NCBI RefSeq assembly: GCF_008831285.2
Contig: NC_045142.1
Location: forward strand, 563,001 to 627,000
Length of the DNA: 64,000 nt
Direction of reading: 5' to 3'
Source of the DNA: Nymphaea colorata
Lineage: Eukaryota > Streptophyta > Magnoliopsida > Nymphaeales > Nymphaeaceae
Each line of letters opens with the position of its first letter. The first letter of the stretch is position 1. The position numbers and the translations under genes were made by a program. Shown here piece after piece: positions 53,653 through 64,000 of this stretch. Under the pieces are notes generated by a model, which was not told where the DNA came from, searched no databases, and saw only the letters and a program-made list of their open reading frames with translations.

Positions 53653-53814
53653 CTCTCTCTCTCTCTCTCTCTCTCTCTAAGAAGTAGAAGTTTTAATGGT
53701 TTACATTTGGGGAGATGTGAAACAATATGATATGAGTGAAAGAATGAGTGGTTTGTGTATATTTCCTCTGTTCCAGGTACCAACTTGTAGTATGTAACTG
53801 CAACTGATCTTTTA

Positions 53815-53820
53815 AATAAA
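53815..53820 (+). terminator. Polyadenylation signal of the VOC gene
   Basis: AATAAA about 165 bases past the stop codon, after a (CT)n tract at 53653-53679. Position is normal for a plant 3' UTR. Confidence 0.55.
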
Positions 53821-53839
53821 ATGTAGTTCTGAGAATCGA

Positions 53840-55506
53840 GTTTATTCTTCTTCTTTTTATTTCCCTCTTTCTTGCTAGTGCTGCCATGTTTTGACAGGAT
53901 AAATCATTGAGTTATCTGACTGAACATCCATAGCTTTTGAAGCTCTAGAAGATGTCAGCAGATGCCTTGTTTTGGTCTGACTGCAGGGCCTTAACTTTTG
54001 AAGCTCTAAAGGATCTCACCATGTTTCTGGGATTATGCTTTCTACCCACTAATGGGCGAGTGTATCAGGCCACCTTGTGTCTCCTGTTGCAGATGTGAAA
54101 CATTATCAGAATGCCTCCATTTGTTGTTTTTAAGTTTGGTAGTTGGAAACATCAGGACCATTCATTTCCTTCCAATATAATCATCATAGCATTGGATCCT
54201 ACTGAAAGAATAATATCAGAGCTTATATGTCGTCAAAAACGGTAGTTGCATAAAGCACCACGAGTTTTTCAGGGCAAAAAGGGCTCATCATTACAGATTG
54301 GATATGTATAACGCATTCACTTCATTTGTTATCTTTAAGTTACATATCCAGGAAGAAAGACAAGGGCTTTATGCTGATTTGCGGGGGTGAAATTTAGAAG
54401 GGGAGTTGAGATGTAAGACCTTAAAATTGAGTAAGACTGTGAGGTTAGTATTCAAGACCTTCAAGTTGGATAATGCTCAATAAGGTTAAGTAGTGCGATA
54501 TTTGGAGCGTCTTAAAACGGAACATTTTAGAAAAGTTAATGCATGAGTTTTGGACATTTAAATAGTGTCAAATGATATGAATTTACGCAGTCTTTTATTG
54601 TTGTCTCAATTTCTTGCAAACTTAGGTTAAATCAAATTCCATCAACTTAACTTCCCATTCTGCACTTAAGCCTTCAAATTGACAAGGATGCCATCACTCA
54701 CCTACGTTATACGGGGTCATATAAATTGTTACTACTATTGGTATACAACGTTGCCCACTGAACCTACCTATCATCTTTCTCTCTCTCTTTATTTGATCTC
54801 CTGCATGCCTACCAGAAAACACTTCCTGCTAAAGAACGCATTTCTCCAGTAACAAATTCTTCACCTCCTCCCCCGTTCAAGGTCTTTCTCTTGGTAGCAG
54901 ATTGAAGTGGGCACGTACAGAATGGAACATACATGGCATGCAAAGTAGTTCACAGAGAAACAGTTATCAGGCAAAATAAAACGTGTTGCAGACGATCAAA
55001 TGCGCCCCTGGCAGACATGAACGCGAACAAGACGGGGAATCACACGATCCCCTAAAGCCGACAGTGATTTTGAATATCAGTTTCCCAGGTAGTCGTCTTT
55101 TGAGAATGGAAAACTACCCATCCTGCTATTTTTTAACATTTTCTTTCTAAATTGCCCTCCATATGAATGCTCAAAACTAGAAGTAAATTTCAATTAGCCA
55201 CCCGTGCCCAGATCATGTTTCATTTGTGTGCAGCTTATCTGTCTGAAAAGCAGAAAACCCACTATAATTTCATACAGAGGAAAATTAAGAACTCAATCAC
55301 GTCCTTGTAGGTCCCTTGCCCGCACCCCACAAGGCCAGTTCTGAACCTCGGATAGAAGAAAATGGGTCGACGATTTCAGTTGAACATCCAGACGCATTAA
55401 CCCCATTTTTAGCAGGTAACCAGCCACAGACGACAAATATTGTTCTGACATAGATGACAAGAAGGAAGCTCGTCGATCCATGAAAATAAAAGAAGATTTC
55501 ATCATT
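53840..55506. other. Spacer between the convergent VOC and UBC genes
   Basis: About 1.7 kb without a recognised gene. Near 53934 and 53995 the string 'cttttgaagctcta' is repeated about 60 bases apart. The last 250 bases are probably 3' UTR of the UBC gene, which runs towards this spacer. Confidence 0.45.
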
Positions 55507-58500
55507 TCATAACATTTCCTGCGATTTCCTAACAATTCGACTCACTTTCTTCTTGAACTCGTCCCTCCTCTCCCTCCACTCTTTCTGCACAACCAAGGAT
55601 ATTCGTACGTTACATGAGTGTTTCAGTCACATAGGAAACAAGCAAGGGAATTCAGTTAAGAGATCCTCAACAGAAGATTGCAATTGAAATAAAAAATTAA
55701 TAGGCAACGGTGACCAAACCCAGCATATCCACGAATGAACAGCCAGGGAAGAGAACGGTTCCTGTACACAGCAACATACGAAGAGAGTACTGGAAGACCA
55801 TATAGTACCCAAAACAATGTGAAGCTGATTCTAGATTAGCGGAGTTGATGCCAAAAGTTTTTCAGAGCAACCATACCTAGGATGATGGATTATGATGCCG
55901 CCCAACTGTGGGCAGACGGGAGAAAAGAAATAGAAATCATCAGTAACGGTCTTAATGTAGTGCTCAAATGTGTTGGCTTTTGTATGATGTATCTAGTTTT
56001 CTCATATCTATGAGCGATTGAAAAAAATAGCATAAATTAATTACTAGTTCATGTTTAAGAAACACAGACATATTTTTTTCTTTAATGTGCACTGTGCACA
56101 AATAAAATAATCTCAACCATCCAAGGAACAAAATGTGGTGGTGGTGAAACAAAATATAAGTTGCAAAAGTTAGCTTGAAGCCTTGAAAAAGTTCCATCTT
56201 ATTATGGGCTTCAAATGGACGGTATGTACTTCAATATAAAACTTAACCAATACTGGACATGTTCATTGCAAAAACACGTTAAATACCTTCAAATAGTCAC
56301 AAACACAAACGTGTCCTTTCCCTACGATTTTTAGATTACATAAGCAGTAAGCAGAGAAACAAACGACCGCAAAACTTTAGGGCTCTCTGGATTGTACAAA
56401 CAAAGCAATGAAAATGAAGAACTAAGGAATACAAATAATATGATTTTCATCATGACAAATAGCATAAATGAAAGGATAGGGGCATAAAGGATCCTTTTTT
56501 CCAATAAGGAAAACTATTCTTTTGTAGCTACACAATCAACAAGTCAATATTGACGCTAAAAGAGAGGTGGTAAAGGCTCACACTCAAACAGATTCAATAT
56601 ACGTGCCCCTAAAACAGTATAAAGCTGGAAATGTACTAGGAGATAAACAACATGGAGGCTACAAGAGACACTGTGCAGTGCAGACTAGTAAAGGGGCCTG
56701 TGACGTCTGATCTATGCCCAAATGGCTTACGTGTTTTTCCCTAAACAGGTGGGCTAACTATGGATCAACAGTTAGTGTATAGCATTGCATATTTCTAGTA
56801 GGATCCAACCTATTAAATATAAGATCCACTTCCTCAGCCCTGTCCAGCAATTTTTTGGCAAAAGAAAATTGGCAGTTAGCTATAGTATTCAGCATGCGAG
56901 GAATGTATATGGCAGCATGGCAGTGGATTGTAAATGGGAAACATAGTCTTCAGAGAAGCCTATGCACGTGTATAAGATGCATATGCACAAGTCACTATCC
57001 CATGAACTTGCCTGACAGATGAAGCCCAGGACATATGAAAATTCTTACAGTTCTAAATAATTAGTTTTAAAATACATGGAATATTATCAGTTTCAGTAAC
57101 AAGTTCTAGATTCTAGAACTAAACCACCTAAATAATGTGCAAACATCATTTATACTGAAGGTCACGCTAAGCAATGTATAAAGTTCCTGAACTACTATGT
57201 GCTGTCAAACGTGTTAGCTTATATTCAAACTATTCACCCTTAGTAGTGTGGTCATACTCATTCATAATTTCTGTTCAATCAAGGAAAAAAACGGTAGGAC
57301 ATCCAAGAAAAGATCAAATGACCAGGGAGCACAAGCATGAATAGGGTCCAAATAAGAAATACCAAAAGGAGAACTTGAACTTACTGCTGCTTCAATGTTT
57401 GCAGGAGATTCATCATTAGGACTTGAAAGCATGGAAATTATGCTTAGAACTATGCTCTCAACCTGCACCTCACCAAAGAACAATGTTATCAATCAACTTG
57501 GGAAGTACAAGGATCCAAAAACAATTATCAAACTAGAACAAGAATATACACAAGTTTACAACTGTGTCCAAAAAGTAGTATCATCAAAAAGTAATCCGTC
57601 GCAAGTGGCAACCACCCAAAATAATTGCAGTATTACCAAGTACCAACAAAGTGCTAAACTAATTCTTTCAAAGATGGAATATTAGCACAGAACAATAATT
57701 TAATTACGTGAAGTGGAGAAAAGGAGAAATACAAAGCAGTGCAACCAAAGAAGCCTTAACATCTTTGCAGAAAAAAGTTGCAAACCAGCAATATAACATA
57801 AAATGACCCTCAGACCAAGCCAATTAGCTGATACAAATAAATCCAACTATCTCTTCAGCTATCAATGGATTGGATTAGAATTTTAACTGCTCTAAGTTAC
57901 CCTCTTTCTCACGAACATTGATAATCATCACTGACTTGTTAATACAGTTTTTCTAGACATAGTCATGATGATTATATCAAAGCAATTTTCAATTGTTTTA
58001 GTTTCCGTACGTATATGATAAAGGTTAAAAACTTAAAAAATAGATGCTCTATAGAGGAAATCCAGGAGCATATCAAACATAAGCACAAGCTTCATTATAC
58101 CACCAGTCTTATTTTGCAAATCTTAGACAAGGGAAATTTAAGTCTTCCTAGCACAAGATGAACAAAAGGCATGGGATTGAAAAGTTACTCCTGTCAACTA
58201 ATATATTGTCCAACAGACGTATAAATAAGCATACAAAGGGCTAAATTCACACTTTATAAACAACCGTTGAATGTCATTGGCATATAAAAATGTTATAAAC
58301 CAGACGTAAGAAACATAATTTTCTGCTAGAAAGAAAAGTCCTAACAAAATATCGAAATATAAGACACAGAATGCTAAAGTTTTAAAATAATGTAGCAAAT
58401 AATGAAGAAAGCAAAGAAAACTTTAGATGTCCCCCTTGGTTAGCTGTCCGCACATTATACTGGTGTACTCAAGTGGCTTCATTTGATTCTTTTTTCTAGT

Positions 58501-59978
58501 CCCAACACAATAACATCTAGGTTTTTATTTTAATTTTGAACTGCTCAAATATGGGATTTGATTATAGTCTATAAAAGTGCATGACAGAGACAGATAGAGG
58601 AAGAGAGAAAGAGAGAGAGGGAGAGATGAAAATAACATTATTGGGATTAAACGCAAAGTTGGTTTTGTGTACAGTAAAATGAGAGTGATAAAAGTAGACA
58701 AAAGGGAGTAAAATATTAGTGCATAGTAAGGAGATGATGCAACTCTTCATCCCCGCAACATGTCCCAGAAGCATCTACAAGAGGCCCACACAGCATGAGC
58801 AATCTCCTTTTCAGCTCATCAAAAGGAACAGAAATATTCCTAAAATTAGCAGAACTCCTACGTCTAAAGACTCCACCAAAAGTTGAAAAACCAAATGTGC
58901 TAAAAAAGCTCCCCATAAGCAAAGGAGGTGACTGTAGGGAAAAGACATGTTGAGTTGAATAACTTATGGGAAATAGGGCAAAGCCAAAAGAGGTGTTTGA
59001 TAGACTCTTCATTGACCTTGCATAAGACACGTTGACTGGCCACATGGATCCTATGGAACTCGAGATTGTCTTGTGTTTGAATCTTACTCAACAAAATAAG
59101 CCATGCAAGGGAGAGGAAACGAGGGGGAAGGTCCTGGGGACCAACTTGACTTTCGATTAATAAAATTTACACCAAGGGAAAGGTGTGTCCACCAAATTTT
59201 TTTTTTAAAAAAAAAATCAACGAGGAAAATAGTATTGTATGAAGAATGTTGAAGGAAGAATGCACCAATTGCTGGAGAACCCTCCACCAACCACGCATGA
59301 GGTGGGATGCCTAGGTAGGAGAAGAGAGATGGAAAAAAACTCAATCCCCTTATTAAAGCCATAGTTGGAACGAAGGCAGGTAGCTCACAAACTATCTGAA
59401 GCGAGAACAGCGGCAAGCTATTTGAGAATAAATGCAGATCCCAACAATGGTAGTTGTGGAATGCCCAAACCACCACGAGTTAGATTATCAAAAATTGAAC
59501 CCCATCCTACAAGCAACCTTTTGTTAGTTTCTCTAGCACCCAAACCAGAGTAGACCCCTAATAATCTTATTAATTTCATCTTGGACAGGAAAGGGCATAC
59601 TGCATAGTGAGAAGTGAGGACAACAAGAAAGTGAAAAGGAATGGCAGCAAGAACATGCTTATGAGGACCATCCTTGCTGTGAAGGAGAGATAAGTACAAA
59701 ATCATGACTGTAGCTTCCTCCTAAGTAGAAAACCAAGAGAGAGAGAGAGAGAAGCAACCTTTTCTCAGTTTATCTAGTGCCCAAACCAAAGTAGACCCCT
59801 AATAATCTTATTAATTTCACCTTGGACTGGAAAGGGCATACTGCATAGCGAGGACAACAAGAAAGTGAAAAGGAATGGCAGCGACAACATGCTTATGACT
59901 TATGAGGACCATCCTTGCTGTGAAGGAGAGATAAGTAGAAAATCATGACTGTAGCTTCCTCTTAAGTAGAAAACCATG

Positions 59979-60037
<59 letters not shown>

Positions 60038-61807
60038 GTTTCTGTTAGGGAAAAAAGTCTTGGACTCATGTTCCTTGTTTAGTTTTCTTTTTCCTTATTT
60101 ATGCACTAGTTCCCTTTTCTAGTAAAACTCCTAATACTTTGTGAAGAAAAAACAAGTATTGGATTCTTTTTTTTCTGTTATTATGTTTTATGTGTTAAAA
60201 AAGAAACACCCTGAACAAGTGAGTAAGTCACGTTGTTTGAATGGGTTTTTCCTTTCATACACAAAGAACCCTGGAAACAGAAGAAGTAACTCACATAGTT
60301 CAAATGGCTTCATTTCCTTTTCCAATTTCAAAAAACAAAAGACCAAAACCAATGAGGCTAACCAACAGATCAAGTTAGATTGGCCAAGTTTCCTAACAGG
60401 CAGCAATATTCCAGTAATTTCAACATACAGGCAAACAAAATTAAGAGTGACAATGCTAAAAAAAAAACCAATTCCAGAAGGCGCACAAATAAGCCGCCCA
60501 ATGGCATCAACAAAACAGAGTAGCAGTCTCCAAATGGAGAATGCAGCTAGGCCCTTCAAGATGTTGGGACAATTGCTATGTCATAATCTAGTATCTAATT
60601 CAGCAGAGAGTGAAAGTAATCAAGCTGCAGACAATGTGGCAATCAATTGAAAAGATCCCCATGTGCACCATCAAAGTGCTGAAAATTAGCCACTGTAATC
60701 TCATAAAACATCTATAAACCAGATAACTGCCAGAATGATACAACATATAAAACAACTATCGATCAAAAGCAATAAAATCAAGTGCTCCCAATGATACCGT
60801 ATGTACAGGTGACCAGCGCTCGCTAGCAAGCTCGTATCCATTTGGATCATCGCCAGGAGCGTGGAGGATCGATATGCAAACCCGCCCATCAGGATAAACT
60901 GAAGATATTAACGTAGACAATGATCATAGACGGCATTAGATTGTAGAACGATTTCGAGAATTTCAAAAGGAGTAAGAAAGAAATCCGCTAGTCAACTGTG
61001 GGATGAGTAACGACCATTAGGATGCCACATTTCCGAGGTAAACCTGACAGATGGAGGACTATTGGGATAATTGGGAGGGAAGCTCATGATTGCGTTGAAA
61101 TATCCTCCATCACTGAAATTAAAAGACCCAACCAATATCAGATCGTTAAGTATGAACAATCAAAACAGATTCCGCAAAAATAACGAACTAAAGACAAGAA
61201 TTCTTATCTGCCCACTGCCAAGATCAATAGGAGACGTCCAATATTATCAGAAGTTATGATCAGGGAGAACTTGGGCATGCGAATGAATTCAATTAAACAA
61301 ACAATTGAAGTCCCACACAGTAAAACCAAAATCCATATAAAATGGACATCAAGAAGCCAAGAGCTTCTGCCAAAGACGGTTGAGAACAAAAAACGAGAAG
61401 AATCGAACAAAACAACAGATTTGGAAACCAAATTTGAGGAAAGATCAACGTTTCAGATAATCATTCAAAACCCTGCGAACAGCGGCGGATACCGGAGAAC
61501 GCAAAGACCGACTAAAGATCGCGGTTTGGGTAGACGAGAAAACTCACTACAGGGTGTCGGGAGGGCCGATGATGGTGACGCTCCACTCAAAGATATTGGA
61601 ATCGTCAACCAGGCCTGCGGAGAAGCCATCGACCGGGTGCCTGCAGAGATCTGGTAAATAAGGCAACAAGAAAGACGGAATCTTTTCAGCGACCATCGAT
61701 CCAGAGGAGGGAACCGAAGAAACAGGAAACCCTAAAACCACGCAGGATCCATTACCTTTGAGTTGCTTGTGGAGGAGAAGACTCGCCTGGGTAGGCGGGT
61801 TCGCCAT
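55507..61807 (-). CDS. UBC7: Ubiquitin-conjugating enzyme E2, UBC7/13/14 (UBE2G) type
   Basis: Six exons: 61807-61756, 61650-61548, 61112-61015, 60898-60798, 57462-57385 and 55584-55507 (TGA), 510 nt, 169 aa. All joins are in frame. Features: [17 protein letters not shown] start, GPPDTLYDGGYF, the HPN motif at 82-84, the active-site cysteine in GRVCISILH at residue 92, and the acidic insertion after it ([16 protein letters not shown], about 98-113) that marks the UBE2G/Ubc7 class. The tail [18 protein letters not shown] also fits. All catalytic residues seen are present. Plant UBC7/13/14 and their yeast and animal relatives transfer ubiquitin in endoplasmic-reticulum-associated degradation with HRD1/DOA10-type ligases; that role is inferred. 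Introns 4 (3.3 kb) and 5 (1.8 kb) are long; intron 4 carries LINE debris. The third exon donor, ATG/GTCGTT, is non-consensus but required by the frame. Confidence 0.95.
58720..59740 (-). mobile_element. Decayed LINE (reverse-transcriptase C-terminal part and zinc-binding domain)
   Basis: In the fourth intron of the UBC gene and in the same orientation. From 59705 down to 59418 the translation gives LINE-type sequence after the palm ([50 protein letters not shown]). 59476-59084 continues in other frames. 59094-58900 gives a zf-RVT-like region ([20 protein letters not shown]). The reading shifts frame at least twice and the 5' part of the element is missing, so it is dead. No poly-A tail or target duplication was fixed. 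Confidence 0.75.
59512..59980. repeat. Tandem duplication with a 241-base period, including part of the LINE
   Basis: Unit 1 begins 'agcaaccttttgttag' at 59512 and unit 2 begins 'agcaaccttttctcag' at 59753. Both share 'gtagacccctaataatctta', 'gaaagtgaaaaggaatggca', 'atgaggaccatccttgctgt' and 'tgtagcttcctc'. They differ by small indels. The duplicated part includes LINE sequence, so it formed after the LINE insertion. A GA tract sits at the junction and a CA/GA tract at the far end. Confidence 0.92.
59980..60031. repeat. (CA)n(GA)n microsatellite
   Basis: About 26 bases of CA followed by about 24 bases of GA at the end of the duplicated block. Confidence 0.95.
60141..60650. other. Long open frame antisense within a UBC intron, probably not a gene
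   Basis: 169 codons open on the plus strand (starts [11 protein letters not shown]), with a 123-codon frame also open on the minus strand (60188-60559). Neither resembles a family I know. Composition is lysine-, serine- and asparagine-rich, as expected of A-rich intron DNA read by chance. Kept because its length is unusual for this window. Confidence 0.15.
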
Positions 61808-64000
61808 GAGCACGACCCCTGGTTTAGAGAGACAGAGAGAAAGCGAATGATAAAGAGAGAGAAAGAGCAGCCGGTCAAAGAGAGAAGGTTAAGGACAAGA
61901 GGCGGCCTTACAAACCCGGCAACGAGAGGCAAAGTTTTTATGCTCTGGTAAATCCTCTCCCTCTCGGGTTCTTCGCTTCTCTTCGCTTCTTCCTTCCTCA
62001 TTAGCAAGCAATATAAGCAACTTTCCACAAAGCCAATTCTGTGAGAGAGGGAGAGAGAATGCCTGGGAAATTGGGCAACGGTAATTGAGCCGAGTATGTC
62101 ATGGCTCGGCTCGGCTCTTGAACATGGAAGAGGGCTTGTTCGGCTCTGCTCGACTCAGACATTTTGGCAAAAACCATACGGATTTTACGGTGTCAAGGGT
62201 AAAACATTTCAGGGTTTCTTTTACCCATGTTTGAATAGTAAAATCGATGTTTGCAACAATCGTTCAGTACCTTTTTTTAACAAGAAAAGGCATCACTATC
62301 ACTAGTTTCTAAGCCCACATTTTAAGTCGTGAGCACGCATGTGTAACTTAATTGTGAAAGGAAAAAAATATATGTATTCATATATTTTATATGTATATAA
62401 TAAGATTATGGGGAGTTACATGAGGCATGGTGTCCCATAACTCGTATATAGTTTTGTTAATGACAATCATTCATTAGTTTTATTAATATTATGATTGATA
62501 ACGAGGTTGAATATGTCAGTCCATGTGGGCGTTACATTGATAAATTATTGATATATTGTACTTTTATTTTCATTTAAGTTATAGTGGTTGACACGATCCA
62601 ATGAAGGCTGATTGCATTGGCTAAGGCAGGAATCAATATGTATAACAAACTGCCATTTATTTCTAATATCTTGACATTTTTGTTTGAAATTTCCAGCTCT
62701 GTCGTTCAAAAGAGTGAAGTTATATTGAAGAGATGGAAAAAAAAAAAAAGAAGAAGAACCACATTCAAATAAAGAATCAAAAAATGAGGTTTTTAGTTTT
62801 AGATGGTTACTTTGGGAGCTGGGGACCTCTTCATTTATTTTGTTGTGATCCATCCAACCGAAAATTGGTATTACAGATGGGGACAAATGAGTAACACGAA
62901 CAGCCAAGATGCCACTAGATCATTTATGATGAAACCTCTTCAAATATTTTTGCATTTATTTTAAAGGTAGGTTAAGTGGAAATTGAACTTTGTTGGGAAT
63001 GTTGATGTAATTAGTGAGACGTAGCCAAAGGTGCTGGGGAGAGGCTTGAATTCATGGAATGTCTGGATTTCTTAGCAGTGTGTTTGAGTTTGACAGCCAT
63101 GAAACCCTTTATCGAAAAACATACAGGTCCTTTATTGCTTTTTAATCGTCATATGTTTTATGAGGATTTATTTTGGATTCTTTTCTTATTTTGAAAATGT
63201 TATAAGGCAAAAGTGGGGTGATGGGGACTAATAATTTGTTTCATTTGAAACAAATTTCTAGATGGCATGCCCATTTGGCTTGTCTACAACGTCAGTTTGA
63301 TGTTTGTTCATACAATTTTAAAGCAGTCGTTATTGTAAATTTGTAAAAAAAGATTTAGTCTATGTTTGTTCTCATTGTTTAAACTTGTTTACAAAGTTCT
63401 CTAACAATAGTAACAAATCATATATTCACATCAGTTCAAGTGACGTAACTTTCTTTTTGTTCTCTGTCTTAGGCTTTCTTCACTTGTCTTTAGCGTTAAA
63501 GTAGCGAAAGATGCTCATCCTGACAACGAAACATAAAAGCATGCTTGAGTAAGGTGATAAGATACGGAGGAACAAATCCTTTTCGAAAGGATAGTGATGA
63601 AATGGTATGAGATGATTTACCTAGATATGCTTTCCAAACTATATCACCCTTTGACCATATCTAGCACTTTAATCTTTCAGCTCGCCAACTACTGTTCCCT
63701 CTGAGATGCTTTAGAGCTGAGTTCATTGTTTCTTGCTCTTTTTTTCTTTTCAGTCTCTAGACCCTGGGAGCAGAGATGGGAGGGGAAGAAGCATCGGCTT
63801 GTGGTAGAACTGATATGCTTGCTCACTCTTTTCAATTCCTTTTCGTTTCTTGGTCATCTATCTCTTATCTCTCACTAACCCCTCTCTATGTCTCACCAAC
63901 CATTTCCTTCTTGGACCTCCCTATGTTTTCTTCGCATTCATGTTTTTGCTTTTGTCAGTTTTGATGTCAGATCTAAGTTTAAGCTAAGATCCTTTTAGTG
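61808..64000. other. UBC promoter side and terminal spacer
   Basis: 61808-62060 is GA-rich (CT-rich on the coding strand) and is probably UBC leader and promoter. 62080-62160 has GGCTCGG-type words typical of transposon remnants in plants. From 62160 to the end I see no gene, only AT-rich DNA; the frame at 63776-63964 (62 aa) is not recognisable. Confidence 0.45.

Noticed and set aside
60188-60559. 123-codon minus frame in a UBC intron as an extra exon
   Set aside because: The six exons already give a complete E2 with no missing residues, and this frame has no counterpart in E2 proteins.

Overview
This is nuclear DNA of a flowering plant. All recognisable genes are plant families split by GT-AG introns. 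The spacers are AT-rich and full of GA/CT, TA and GT microsatellites. There are LTR-element, LINE and MITE-like remains and a small piece of transferred plastid DNA. The species cannot be fixed from the sequence. Long introns and the microsatellite density would suit an early-diverging angiosperm or magnoliid, but that is only an impression.

Layout. (1) About 0.3-22.3 kb holds a tandem array, all on the minus strand, of three full-length paralogues of a plant FUSC-type (fusaric acid resistance / AaeB-like) multi-pass membrane protein. Each has three exons with identical intron positions: 178 aa, 56 aa and about 555-565 aa. A decayed 3' end of a fourth copy lies between copies 1 and 2. The upstream regions of the three genes share a short ACGT-containing module. 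(2) About 22.4-30.3 kb is gene-poor and contains long microsatellites, a GC-rich hairpin block, a perfect palindrome and a chimeric plastid-derived fossil in which part of rps7 is joined to the start of psbB. (3) About 30.3-37.8 kb is a minus-strand gene for a SEC14-like CRAL-TRIO lipid-transfer protein with C-terminal and N-terminal membrane segments. One intron carries an antisense Ty3/Gypsy-type LTR-element fossil. Its first exon(s) were not found. (4) About 38-42.8 kb has degenerate repeats, a decayed coding-like region on the plus strand that I could not identify, and a MITE-like element. (5) About 44.8-47.4 kb is a three-exon CASP-like membrane protein of the 4C group (minus). (6) About 53.0-53.7 kb is a compact three-exon glyoxalase/VOC-superfamily protein (plus). 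(7) About 55.5-61.8 kb is a six-exon UBC7/UBE2G-type ubiquitin-conjugating enzyme (minus). Its fourth intron holds a decayed LINE, part of which is tandemly duplicated. (8) The last 2.2 kb shows no gene.

The genes are not an operon or pathway. The only functional grouping is the FUSC tandem array, which probably arose by local duplication and may have diverged in expression or substrate. I found no convincing new defence or gene-cluster system. The most interesting items are the shared promoter module of the array, the in-frame rps7-psbB plastid chimera, and the unidentified coding-like relic at 38.8-39.8 kb. All exon boundaries were read by eye and checked only for reading-frame and splice-site consistency.
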